Assembly: GCF_004193775.1 (NCBI RefSeq)
Contig: NC_041019.1
Span: 875,501-939,500 of the forward strand
Direction of reading: 5' to 3'
Origin: Glycine soja
Taxonomy: Eukaryota; Streptophyta; Magnoliopsida; Fabales; Fabaceae
DNA: 64,000 nucleotides
Shown here: positions 1 to 12,869 of the stretch, in pieces
Layout of the letters: every line of letters begins with the position of its first letter
Numbering within the stretch: the stretch's first letter is position 1
Position numbers and translations under genes: made by a program
The notes under the pieces: model-generated
The model's input: only the letters and a program-made list of their open reading frames with translations
What the model was told of the DNA's origin: nothing
The model's database searches: none

Positions 1-2802
1 AGCGCATTAATTGCAATTGCTTTCTGTATTTCTAGTTTAGAAGAGATGCAGACAGACACGGAGAGTAAAGTGTTGACGCCAAACCAATATCAATCCCAGT
101 CAATATACTCAACCATCCCAAAAAATTTAAATCTGGATCACATGCATTATTATTCCCTATATTAACATATTATGACAAACTCACATCGTTATACTATTAC
201 ACAAAGTCACGAATACATATTTGCTTATATAATCCAATCATGCAAGTTAATAATCAAATTGCTCTTTTCTTGACTTGACTGAAACACATCCTCATCAGAT
301 TGATGAATATTGGCGTATGACAGAAGAAAACTTTTCCGTAAGATACCTTTCTTGCACTTATGCATGCCATCAACTAATCATGCACATATGAAAGCAACCA
401 ACCTGTTTACAAAAAAAAAAAAAAAGTCAACTAATTTTATTTTAATTTCTTTCTTAATTCAATTACTTGAACAGAATTTCCGTCCAACTAAACAACGTGA
501 TATTTCTGTTAACGTGAAAGAAACCGCTACTATAAGTACTTTAACTAGAAAACAAATTCTTCCGATGATGATCATATTAAGCAACCTTATATTTTCCAAC
601 TTTGGAATTCATCTAAATTATAGTAATTATCATATTTTAACCACACCATTTTATTTTATTTGTAGAAATACTGTACCATATGGCTAAGCTTCGTTGTCCA
701 TCATCCAATTGGAATAATCTTGCTGGTAATGGTCAGTTTTGCCGAAAAAGCTTCCCACCCAAACTCCAGAATGGGTTAGTTTGGCCCAATTTGTGGAAGC
801 TCGTCTGAGCTGAGATGAGGTCAAACAAATGAGGGGCAAGGATTTCACACTGAACCAGTAGGCCCCACTCAGAGAAGTATCAAAAGTAAACACAGTCCAC
901 ATGGGCTAACATGCATAATGCTGCGTGTCACCACATTCACGGATTCTAGTACGGTCCTCCCATGTGTCCTCTTTAAGTGTTAGTGTCTCATATATGATAT
1001 GATATACCTCTTTTAATTTACTCTTATTTTTCTTTCCCTTTATGACCAAACGTAAATAAGTTTAGCCACTTTAATTTTGAGAATGCAAACATTTCATGTT
1101 GTATAGTATAAAATTACAAATGACCATTATGTTAAAAAGTTAACATCTGATCATGTTTAAATATTGATGTGTTTGATGTTAAATTTATCATAGATCAATT
1201 GAAAACTTTGGCTTATCTTTTTATTTATTGTTGATAGGAAATATATTATAAGGAACAGTAATCTGAAAACAGAAGGTCAGAAGCAAGAAGGAAAAAAAAA
1301 TCAGTTAGATTCCATTTAAGCACATTTCACTTCCCTGCGCAGTTAACGCTTATGCATGTGTTCTGGTCAGATCATTAAGTGTGCATCATTTTCTTCCTTG
1401 TAAAAAATTTATGATTGTCACAATTAAATCTCATTCTATCCTGAATTCCTGATCCCATCACTTTGCTAGATAAGGTAGGGTGTCTAGTCTTTTTGCGTAC
1501 CTCTCATGGATCATGGCACGGAAATAAATGAGCATTTTTCATTTGATATAAAGCTTAAAGCATAAGATTGGAAGAATTGCAAAGCATAATTGTTGTTGTG
1601 AGAAATGAAATCTAAACATATAAAATAATAAGAGTCTTGTTAACTCGTGTTTTTAAATTATTGGTTGGAGAATTAAGAAAAAAAATATATTTATTGTATA
1701 AATCATAAAAAAGTGTAAAAAAATTACGTGTAATATGATTTTTCACTTCTCAAATAAAATAATTTTATTTTAAATTTTTTTAATTAATATCCTTAGAACA
1801 CTAATTAGTATTTTTCAAATACTAATATAAATAGTGCATGGAAGAGTTGAATTGCAGGCGGAAGTAAAGTCACAAGAGAAAAATGGAACAGGAATAGGTG
1901 TGCAGGGATATATAAAATACTAGTACATAGATATTGGTAAGAGAATGACCCATCATTAATGATGTTAATTTATGTAAGTAATGTGTAGAAAGTAGAAACC
2001 TACTTCAACGGCCATAGCGAAATCAGATGCAGCTGAATGAAAGTGACCATGAGTTGAAGCGGGGTCCAGTTGCTGTAACTATTAGAGTAGCTCACTGCAT
2101 ATAAACCAAATTACCGACAAAGATTTCATCTACACAAATGTAAGTGTCGGCGCACAGTTAATTGGTGATTAAACTTTTGAAACAACATTCCAAAACACTT
2201 AATTTCGAATAGTGGATTAGACGTAGCACTAATGCACTATAACAAATTGAGTGTTTTTGACTAAACATTAAACAATGAGTAGCACACTACCTAGCGTTTG
2301 GAAAGACAGATTACAGAGAATTAGAGAGCTTACTTAAATAGTTAGCAGAATACTAATAATAATGTGTCGTATGAAGGATGATTGGTGATTACCTTAAATC
2401 ATGGAAATCTCGGATCTTATGCACCAATATTTCATTTACTTTAATTTATAAATAAATGTTAATCAATGTCCTTACAACATTAATTAAAAAAGAAAAAATA
2501 TTTTTATTAGAATACATAAAATTATATTTTTCATAATTTTTTATGTTTTCTCATGTTTTATATAATAAATATTTTCTTTGTATTAGTATTTTTTATACTA
2601 GTAAAATACTACAAAAACACTGATTACCAACATCCTAATGTATATACTATGAGGCACAGTTTTCCGGTTTGTTCCCTATATATAGTCTAAAATGTCCTCA
2701 CCTTCCTTCACAAGCGTACTATTCCTTTATTCTCCTTGCTTATTAGTAGTACTACTACTACTCTTAAGTTTTTTATTCTGAGGGAAGATCAAGCAGTTAT
2801 AT
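1..2802. other. Intergenic region and upstream region of the first pectate lyase gene
   Basis: I see no supportable gene here. The open frames at 310-687 and 684-902 have no recognisable domain and unlikely composition. The stretch is AT-rich. A TATA-like sequence CTATATATAG lies at 2676-2685, about 118 bases before the pectate lyase ATG at 2803. It is followed by a pyrimidine-rich leader, so transcription probably starts near 2700-2715; this is inferred from spacing. Short AT-rich repeat-like patches occur around 1640-1820 and 2440-2600, but I could not define their ends. Confidence 0.5.
2676..2685 (+). promoter_or_regulatory. Likely TATA box of pectate lyase copy 1
   Basis: The sequence CTATATATAG lies 118 bases upstream of the start codon in a stretch that becomes pyrimidine-rich afterwards. 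Position and sequence fit a plant TATA box. There is no transcript evidence. Confidence 0.45.
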
Positions 2803-4699
2803 ATGGAAATTCCAATTCCAATTCCACTCTCATCTATGTTACTCTTTCTACTTCTTGTACCTTGCTGCATTTGCTCTTCCCCACTTCAAGATCCTGAACT
2901 AGTGGTCGAAGATGTACAAAAGTAGGAAACAAGTTTTTCTCACTATCAACATTTTTTAAGACTGCATACATGTACTTGTGTATTTATTTGAGCATCATAG
3001 TGAAAAGGGTAACAAAACTTATGTCCTATTTTATTTTGTTTTTATTGCAGGAGCATTAATGCCTCAAGGAGGAACTTAGCATTTCTTTCTTGTGGGACGG
3101 GGAACCCCATTGATGATTGTTGGAGATGTGACCCCAATTGGGAAAAGAACCGGAAGCGTCTGGCAGATTGTTCCATTGGGTTTGGTAAACATGCTGTTGG
3201 AGGAAGGGATGGAAAACTATATGTGGTGACTGACCCTGGTGATCACCCTGTGAACCCCAAGCCAGGAACACTTAGATATGGTGTGATCCAAGAGGAGCCA
3301 TTGTGGATCATATTCAAACGTGACATGGTGATCAAGCTCAAGCAAGAGCTAATGATGAATTCTTTCAAGACTATTGATGGTAGAGGAGTAAGTGTGCACA
3401 TTGCTGGTGGCCCTTGCATTACTATACAATATGTGACCAACATTATCATTCATGGGATTAACATCCATGACTGCAAGCAAGGAGGGAATGCCTATGTGAG
3501 GGACTCTCCTACACACTATGGGTGGAGGACTCTCTCGGATGGTGATGGAGTGTCAATCTTTGGTGGGAGTCATGTTTGGGTGGACCACTGCTCTCTCTCC
3601 AATTGCCGTGATGGACTAATTGATGCCATCCATGGATCCACGGCCATCACCATATCCAACAATTACATGACCCACCATAACAAGGTTATGCTTTTGGGTC
3701 ACAGTGACACTTTCACTAGGGACAAGAACATGCAAGTTACCATTGCCTTTAACCATTTTGGAGAAGGGCTAGTGCAGAGAATGCCAAGGTAAGAAATTAA
3801 GATCTTTATTTGGATCACATGATACTTTATTAGGGGTACCTGCTTAGCCATACCTATAGGCCAAACTTTTGTAAAAACGCAGTGCTTTTGGTCGCAATGT
3901 CAAGATTTTTTATTCTTTGATGGCATCAATTACATTTGTCTACAATTTCTCTCAATACCAAAAACTGTGACAAAATTACAAGTGGAATTTAAAACCTTGT
4001 CTATAGGCATAGCTGTATAAGTGTTTTTCACTTAATTTTTGACTTTTTACTTGAAATCATGTTAACTGATATTTGGATAAGATTCCATCATTCAACCAAC
4101 GTAAATTCAAACACGCACTTATGTGGACAATCTTGATGTTTGCAGATGCAGGCATGGATACTTCCATGTGGTGAACAATGACTACACCCATTGGAGAATG
4201 TATGCCATAGGGGGGAGTGCTGCCCCAACTATCAATAGCCAAGGGAATAGATTTCTTGCTCCCAATGACAATACCTTCAAAGAGGTTAGTTGGACAAAAA
4301 AAAGATTTTTCCTCTGTTGAATTTTAATTATTGCATACTGTATAAAGTAGTAAAATATAAATTGTCACATTCATTCACTTTGTGGATTGAACATGATTAG
4401 TTTTAGAAATTTAGGTAGACATTATTATTACAGTTGTTGGTAATTAATTAAGAATGGAACTTAATAACTAATTTCAGGTGACAAAGAGGGAGAATTCACC
4501 ACAGAGCAAGTGGAAGAATTGGAATTGGAGGTCAAATGGAGATTTGATGTTAAACGGTGCGTTTTTTACGGCATCTGGAGCAGGCGCATCTTCAAGTTAT
4601 GCAAGAGCATCCAGTTTGGCAGCAAAATCATCTTCACTTGTGAGTTCTATAACAGCATCAGCTGGATCACTTAGATGCAGAAAGGGTTCACGCTGCTGA
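2803..4699 (+). CDS. Pectate lyase (PL1 family), tandem copy 1
   Basis: Predicted secreted pectate lyase of 405 residues. The family cleaves de-esterified homogalacturonan in the plant cell wall by Ca2+-dependent beta-elimination. Exons are 2803-2921, 3051-3788, 4146-4284 and 4478-4699, all with GT-AG borders and continuous phase. The ATG at 2803 opens a hydrophobic signal peptide (about residues 1-25, leucine-rich and ending in a Cys/Ser-rich stretch). The mature part has the start [15 protein letters not shown], the parallel beta-helix core with VWVDHCS near residues 214-220, a following [28 protein letters not shown] segment, and [17 protein letters not shown] spanning the exon 2/3 junction near residues 280-296, which carries the family's conserved arginines. 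It ends in a Cys-containing tail just before TGA. A paralogue in the same orientation starts about 8 kb downstream. Family assignment is very secure; tissue role is not visible. Confidence 0.96.
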
Positions 4700-6021
4700 G
4701 CTGAATGAATGACTCATCAGAACACACCCCAAATTAATATTATATGATATATTACATAGTAATAAAGGCAAATAATGCATGCCAAGTAACTGTATCTACT
4801 TCTGGGGGAAAAAAAAGTGATTCAACTTTTTTGTATATGCAACTCTTTAGACATTTTTTTTTGTAACGACAACCTTAGCTTGTGTTCACAACACAAAAGA
4901 TCCGTTTTGTGGTATCGTACATTACTAAATAGTAATGCAAATACCGAGTTGGTTGATGAGGTTGATAAACACAACACAAGCGAAAGAGTTGATTGATATA
5001 ATTGAATGTTCAATGAATGGAGAAAATTAAGTAGGTTCAATGAAATGCTTAATTATCTTATACTACTACTTTCCCTATCTAGTTGTGTCTCTGCCTCGAT
5101 CTGATTATCATCCCATACTGTATTTTATCATACGATTTTTCTAAGTGTATCTATAGATATTAGTTTAAAAAGTTAAATACATTTTATTAAGTTTTTCTAA
5201 TTATTTAAAACAACTTGATTAATTTTTTAAAATATTGTTAATGCACTTCACTATAATTTTTTATACAACTTAATATAATTTCCAATAGAAAAATTGGGTT
5301 GTGGTCACACCTAAATATAGAGGTGTGTTGAAAGTCCGTCATGAGGACAAAATGGAACATGTTGAAGTTTCGTATCGAATGAAGATTGTGTCGAGATAAA
5401 TCATATAAGTGAGGAACAATCTTCACCTTATAAGTTGATTTTGTAGGATTGAGCTAAGTTCATGAAAAACCCACTTTCATGGGTAAATGATATCTTAACA
5501 TATGTAAAATCTGGTTGGAGTCTGACTCTATGTTGGTGATTCAAGTGCTGAGAAACTCGTCCATTGTTCCTTGGTCCATCTGTTGGCATTGGAAAAATTG
5601 CTTAATTTTTTGTAAATAGAATCATATAGTTTTGCTTTCCTCTCATATTTTCAAAGAAGGAAACTTAGTTTTCCCATTTTGTTTATTTTGCTTTGATATC
5701 TTTTTAATGATATTTGGGGTTATCTGCTTTGGGTTCTCATAAGAGTATCAACATCCTTGGGATGCTTATGTTTTTCCATCGATTATCGCTCTAATTTTTT
5801 TAAAAAAAAGAGTATAGATTGATGATAAATTAGTATTTTTTAAAAAAAATCCAATTTAGTATTTTGATTTTAATTATCGCATTTTTTTACATATTCAGAA
5901 ATTAAACTAGGATTTTCTTTCTTTCAAATTACTAAGGTTTTATAGATTTACATATTTAGATATCAAATAATCATTTACTTAAAAAAAACATTTTTAATTC
6001 TTCTACAGGAATTTTCACAAG
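4700..6021. other. Intergenic, 3' flank of pectate lyase copy 1 with a dispersed-repeat-like patch
   Basis: There is no coding region. AATAAA-like signals follow the stop codon (for example the AATAAAGG near 4760). The part at about 5290-5530 resembles a dispersed legume repeat, with a shape of 'TCGAGATAAATCATATAAGT ... CTTATAAGTTGATTTTGTAGG ... AACCCACTT'. I recognise the pattern only in general terms, so the repeat call is weak. Confidence 0.4.
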
Positions 6022-8552
6022 TGTAACATTTCATTCTTCGTAAAATAAATAAATATTTAAAAATTAATAAAAATTTTAAAAATTAAATAAATGAGAGAAA
6101 ATGGTTTTTGTTAAATATATAAGGATTTCATAGTATTAAAAAATGAATAAAGTAAAATGATATTTTAGAAAATAAAGAAAGGTTTTACTTGGTTATTTAT
6201 TTAATGAAATAGTAAAATAAAATTATTTTTTATAAAATAATAAAAAATAAAGTAAATAATAGGCTCAAAATATCCAAACTATAAATAGAGACATATTAGG
6301 TAAGTTTTCATATTTACAACATGTTTCTACGCTTTCTCTTCCTCTCAAATTCATTCTCTTTTCTTCCTCTTCTAAAATCCTCTCTTTTTTCGCATACACT
6401 CAAGCATGTCTTAGTAAAAATATGATCTTGGACTTGTTAACTGTTGGATCACCTTGACATTTGGACACCACCTTAGAAACTCAATTTCTCTTATTCTCAC
6501 CGTTGGGATTTGTGAAAATTAATATATGTAAAGAGAGAAATTTTCCTCGCACTAAGACAGTGAAACTGAGGCTTCAATCCCTTCTTTCTTTCTAACGCTT
6601 GGAAATCCTAGTAGAACAATCAGAGGAAAAGCTTGAGGAATCTTAAGAAATCGCTAAAGACGCCGCTATCACTTTTGGACTACACACATGAGCCCACTTA
6701 GAGGTAAATGATCAATTTATTGCAATTGGAGTTAGAGTGAACAAGTGCATGGATCCTTAAAGGATCAAATTGAGATTAATTTTAGAGTGCTTTATGCGTT
6801 TTAATTTTGCCTGTATAACAATAACTACAAATTTTTCATGTTTGACGGGTCAATTGATGCCCTAATGCGAATTAAATGGTTTAATTAAGTGTTTGGATTT
6901 AAATGTTAGAAACCTAAAAATTTGGAAATTCTTGATTCTTGTATGTTTTTTTGAAATTGATTAAGGGATTTTGTTCGGTGAGAAGGTGTGATGAGACATG
7001 TGTTGTGAACAAGTGTAGGATTAATACGTTCCTCAATGTGATTATACATGTTATTGTGAAGTGTAAAGTGATGACATTAAGTTGTGAGCTATGAATTGTA
7101 CAATCATACAACAGTAAGATCTTTTAAGAGCGATGAGTTTTTGCACAACGAGTATTGTGATGGGATCCATTGTGGAAACTCGACGAGTTAAATCACTTTG
7201 AGACGCAATGAGTTAAAATGATTTTGAAAATAATTGAGTAGTTGTGTGCATTGCATAGTTCATAAGTAAAGTTTGTATTTGTGCCATGTATATGTTAATA
7301 TTGTGATTGAGATTAGATGTATGTGATAAGTTGAGTATGTGTTAAATTGTGAGATCACACATGTTGAGATGTTGTGTGTATTGAGTTATGAGCTATGAAC
7401 TATACAATCACACGACTGTAAGACCCTTTAAGAGCAACAGGTTAATGCGCGATGAGTATTGTCATGGGTCTACTGTGAAAACCCAACGAGTTAAAATTAT
7501 TTTGAGAACAATTGAGGAGTCGTGTGTTTTGCATAGTTCATGGATGGAGTCTGCATGCTAAAATATTTTTTGGGTAGGACCTGAATCAAGAGGGAAAGGC
7601 CCTAATGGATTCTTCGGAGTCTAGGCCTTGGAGTAAATACACCCAATTTGAGTATTTCTTTAAGCTTATACTGATCCCACATAGTTGAAGCATTCTCACA
7701 AAACAGTGTGACCCTGACTGGTTTCCCTATAATTTTATCTAGTGAGAGTGATTTGACTTACCAGTGTGTAGTTTGTCTTGTCATGTACTCTTAGGCACCT
7801 GATGAGGTTTTTTACTGATATGGTACAACATTGCATATAGGATTGAGTCTTAGTATATCTGTTGCATAACGTCTGTGTAATGATCATTGTGATTTGCTAC
7901 GTGATGGTGGATAATGAATTGTGTGAGTGTGAGATGTTGTATTATACTTGAGATTTGTTGTTTTGAACATGTGATTAATGTGAAGGTGTGGAATGTGATT
8001 TTGTGATTAAATCCATAGGATAAATGATGTTACACAATGAGTGATAAAATGATACAAATTGTGCTAAGTTGAGTTTGTTATATTGTATATGTGTGTCTTC
8101 GTTTATCTCTACCTATTTATGAATGAAATAACTTATTTTCCGTGTGTTGTTTGTGTTTGGATCCTATGATGATCTCGAACCTTGTGTTTGAGGGAGCAGA
8201 TGACTAGATGAATAACTTTAAAGAACCTTCGTTTAAAGAAGGACGTTGAGACACAATATGATAGGATGTGATATAAGAACATGAATTTCTATTTCAACTG
8301 CATGATGTTTTAAATATGTTATTTTATTTTATTTTATTCTCTTATTTAATTTGAGTTCTTTTGTAAACTTGAATAACCTTATTTTAAGCCAGATATATTT
8401 TTAATAAATTTTATTTAATAATAATGAAGTAAATGTGATATTTTTATTCACACGAATTTATTTTTATAATTTAAATAAAATTATTTTAATTAAATTTCAT
8501 ATTTTTATATATTTTTCTTAATTATATTTATATCAGAATAAAAAATATCACA
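6022..8552 (+). mobile_element. Old solo LTR, related to the LTRs of the element at 54280-61977
   Basis: This 2.53-kb block starts TGTAACAT and ends ATCACA, the usual TG...CA LTR borders. It is flanked by ACAAG (6017-6021) and ACAAT (8553-8557), a 5-bp target duplication with one mismatch. Stretches along its whole length match the 2260-bp LTRs at 54280 and 59718 in the same order: the start with TCGTAAA(T)AAAT, the TATAAATAG promoter motif near 6284, 'CTCACCGTTGGGA', 'GAGCCCRCTTAGAGGTAA', 'CTTCGGAGT(C/G)TAGGCCTTGG', and 'GTGACCCTGACTGG'. No internal retroelement region adjoins it, so a solo LTR left by LTR-LTR recombination is the simplest reading. Heavy divergence means it is much older than the right-hand element. 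An internal segment is duplicated (see findings). Confidence 0.85.
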
Positions 8553-11500
8553 ACAATAACTTTTCATCAATGAATATTCATGTGCACGTTAGAAAGATCG
8601 TTTATCATATTGTAGACGATAAGCCTCACATGGAGTGGAAGGGAAGGGAAACAGGTATATCGTCATTGGTAATTGGAACGTAGTTCAAAGATAGGGCCAT
8701 TATATGGGGACAAACATCTTTAATGACTTGTGAATGCATTGATGAAGTTGACATACAACTTCTATTGTTCAGAGGGATTGATTGATTTTCTTCTCACATG
8801 CAAGGCAATGAGTTTGAAACGCAACAAATAATTTTTCTGGCACTTAATTATCGCATTACAAAGTGACAATAGTTGAAGTTTAATTTGTGTCTCCGACAAG
8901 ATACTGTTGCTATAAATGTCATCACCAAACACTGATTTTCAGAATGCATTGCACAATGAAAGGTTTGACATTTAAGCAAATACTATAAATTTGTCATTTT
9001 TTGTCCTCTATTTGACACTCTCCTCTAATTTACTCCGGATTCAAGTTTAGCATCTGACTTATTTTGCTGTTATAAAGTTCAATTGTCTGTGATGATTATA
9101 TAATAATGGCACAGTTTTTATATTATATCTGTTTATTCATAGTAATACTATCTAAGTATCTAACAGTATATACAATGTTGCCTCAAAAAAAAACTGTATA
9201 TATAATGTTAGGATAATTCTAATAGAGTATGCCTCCAGTTAATTAGGTGGGTAATAAAATCCTTCCTTCGTATTATAGCAGGAGAAAGAAAGAGTTTCAT
9301 AAAAATTTCACCTAGTTTATATCACATTTTATTCTTATTTAGGGTATTTATGTCAAATTAATTACATATATTTTTCCTTTCTTTTATTTTCTACACACTA
9401 AAACACAAAGTGGAAAGAAAATTTTATTTTTTTCCTTTTTATCTCAAACTTTTTTTTTGGAAAGCATCAAACAACTTAAAAAATCGTCTTACATTTTACT
9501 CTTTTCTTTTCACTTTTGTTTCCTAAACCAAACATACTATAAAGGGGTTGGTCAGCATTTTCCTAATACTTATTACAAAATGATTATAAAATAAAATAAA
9601 AAAATCATTACAATAATGACAAGAAAAACAACTACTAGAAAAATGTTGTGTTCGAATTGTGTAATAGAGATTTTATCAAACCATCAATGACCAAGCACAA
9701 AACCATTTTAGATATCAAGAAGTTAAGCCAATAGTTGCGGGGAGTCACCTTTCATTGAGTTATTAGGATGAGATTGAGAATCAGTGTTCACTGTGTGCAT
9801 TTTGGTCACTAGATGCAATATGCTCTCATCCTCGAGGACCTTGCTTCCTATTTTCTTCACTTTTTTGGGGCCCTAATTCCTTTGGCACTTTTTTTTCTAG
9901 GGGAGTTCTCACCTTCTACAATTTACATGTAGGACCAAAATTATTATAAACCCATCCCAATGAGGGGCCCATGATTTAACCTCTAATAATTTGCTCACAT
10001 GAACAAATGAGGGGTTTCAGTTCAGACACAGTCGCTTGGCTGTTTACTAAAGATGGCTTACACGTACACTATGCTTATATATTCATAGTAATTGTTGTAA
10101 AGCCTTTTAAACTGTCCGGTTTTTTTTAAGTCAAAAATTATGTGTGTTATCCGATTTATTTAATTTTACTTGTGATGTATGATTATTACTTATTCAAAGA
10201 AATTTTATATACTGTAAGAATTAAATATAAATTCTTTTATTAAATAAATTGTTCTCAATTATATAAATACAATAAAACCTTACACTAATGTATCAATCCT
10301 TTGAATTAAAATTACCTATCCCTTTGAGTTCTTGACATAAAGGGTGTTTGTTGAATAATTAATAATATGGTCAACAATATCACTTATATAAGTTCAACTT
10401 TAATATATATAAGGAAGAGATAATCTTCCCTCTACCAGTCAATTTTTAAAATTTTAAGAGAAATGCTCATAATTTAAAAGAAAATTAATAAATGTATTCA
10501 AAATTTGCACATGTTATATATTATTCCGTGGGTTATTTAACATCAATTCAATAATTAAGTTATGGGTTAAATATATTTTGTCTATATAAAATGAATGAAT
10601 TTTAATTTTGATCCATATAAAAAGAAAATATTTTTCATCCATCAAAAATATAAAAAATCGTTATTTTATATCCTTGCTGTCATGTGACATTCTTAACTGC
10701 TTATGTATTTAACGAAATGCCAACTTATTATCTCAAATAACACCCACTAGTATTTTGTGGTACAAAATGAGTATTAATTATCTACCTTAAAATGAACACA
10801 AACGCAGGGAACCAACAATAGTTATTTCAAATTTGGATGGATAAAAAATAAAGAGTTTTTTTACAAGTACTAGAATCAAAATTCAGTCATTTTAGGGGGC
10901 CAAAATAAGTGACTTAAAATTTTTGAAGGATAAAAATTAAAGAAAAATTTTACAAGATCAAAAACAAAATTTTCTCATTTTATAAGAGCTAAATACATAA
11001 TTAAACATTAAAAAAAATTAATAAATTTAACTTTTCACTTGGGAGAATAAGATAACTCTTTTAATTTTAGTATCAAATTAATTTTAACATAAAGAATTTA
11101 AGTAATTTTTTTGACAATATAAAGGATTTTTATAGTTCTATCTAATAATAAATTATCATAAAAAATAAAATAATGACATTTATAATTTACTTATAAATTG
11201 ATTTTAATTGATTGATAGTATATGAAAACTAAGACGCGACTTGACCAATAAATCGTTAATTCAAGTGGTTATAAATTTGGTCCATTGAGTAAGGTTTTAA
11301 CTTCGAATTTTATAAATAAAAAAATATAATTAAAAGAAAAGATCTCACTAAAGTTAATGAGTCAAATTTTTTGACGGAAATTAATTATCAATGAAACTAG
11401 TAGATATTCCACACTAATGTCATGATGAAAAAAAAACATAACTCCTCTAAATTAAGTAACTCACTTTAAAAAGTAAAATAAATAATCTTTTGTCTCCCTC

Positions 11501-12869
11501 AAAAATAATAATAATCTTAGTCGTTGATTAAAAAAAAATCAACAACCTATATTATATATACATACATAATAAATTATGAAGATATTGAAATATCAATAGT
11601 TAATTTTCTTGAGATTGCTCTTTTTTTATTGCTCCTTTCCGTTAAAAGGGGAGTTTGTGAAAAAAAATAATTTATTATAATCAAAGGTTGCTTTTTCGGT
11701 TTTTCCTTCCAACAAAAAAAAAAAACCAAAGGTTGCTTTTTATCCTGCGAGAGGCAGGGAACAAAGAATTTCTCAACTATATGCAATGCCGGCTTTTCAT
11801 GGTTCTTAAAGAAGACGTTTGAAGTTTGAACTATTTAAAAATTTATTCTTTCTGGTTATAACAATGATTTGTCCATCTAATTTTATTTATGAGAAGGTTT
11901 TATAAATGGAAATAAATACCATAATAATGTGAGACAATCTACACCCACAGCATACAATAGTCTCCTGGAAAATTATGCGCCAGACGGCAGTTTAGAAAGT
12001 AAAAAGACAATGATTTGTTAATTATTATAAATTTAAAAACAAGACAGCTATGGGACTCTGAATCATCCAGAGCAATTCGATCACAATCCGAGGATTACAT
12101 GTGAGTGTGGACGTTTCGCTAAGAACCAAGGACACAACAAATTAGTAGAATCGTTTAGCCGGAGGAATCTGATATGAAAGCTACATGTAACTTTTCTTGG
12201 ACCAATATTAGTATTCATCAAAATAAAATGATAGGTCAATCATCAACTAACACACAGGAACTCGAAGAACTTTGTTGTCCATATTAATTCGAGCAAAATT
12301 GTTTCAATAAAAAATATATGTTTGCGAAAAAAATTATTGGATGGACATATTACATATATGATATATGCGCCGGTGAGTGTGAAAATGTGAAATAGATCAA
12401 TCATCAATAAAAAAAAAGGAATGTACCTCATTTAACGACCAATACTACATGCAGCATAATTGATGGATGATGGACAAAGAAAGTGCCAGATTCTGATGCT
12501 GTCAACTACAACGGTACCTCTTAGGCTCGAATACAGACAGATACTTCATACTATATCTCAAATTTCAGTGTATTGTAATTTTTTTCTTATCAGCATAATT
12601 TGCTAATTAAAGTAATGTGTCTATACTCTATAGACTCTATAATAGTGAGTAAATTGACCTTGGAATTTATAATGCACAAATCCCGGACATTAAACAAGGT
12701 TTTCTAGTTTAATAAGGAATTCAGAACCCTTGATCTATTTCAGTTTAATTACTACCAATATAAGCTCAACTTCTATCACTTTTAAATATAGACTGAGGAA
12801 GTCATATATAACTGTATAGTTTCTCTCTATTAATGTATTCTTTCCTCCATTTAGGTAGTTCAAGAGATT
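8553..12869. other. Intergenic, upstream region of pectate lyase copy 2
   Basis: I see no gene. Open frames at 11574-11786 and 12243-12431 are short, AT-rich and without domain signals. The stretch contains one hairpin-type repeat (10563-11006, listed separately). A TATATA at 12805-12810 lies about 60 bases before the next ATG and might serve as a TATA box, but the spacing is short. Confidence 0.5.
10563..11006. repeat. MITE-like hairpin element
   Basis: The left end (10563-10613, beginning GGGTTAAATATATTTTGTC) and the right end (about 10955-11006, reading as its imperfect reverse complement) form inverted repeats of roughly 50 bases. They share TATAAAATGA and TTTTGATC motifs. Both arms resemble the common legume hairpin repeats with 'AAATATATTTxTGTCC' ends. 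There is no coding capacity and I found no clear target duplication. Confidence 0.55.

Noticed and set aside
310..687. 125-codon frame near the left edge
   Set aside because: It crosses an A-run, is AT-rich, lacks any domain and has no promoter or splice context.
7086..7560. Spaced repeats that could suggest a tandem array
   Set aside because: There are only two diverged copies, explained by an internal duplication in the solo LTR.
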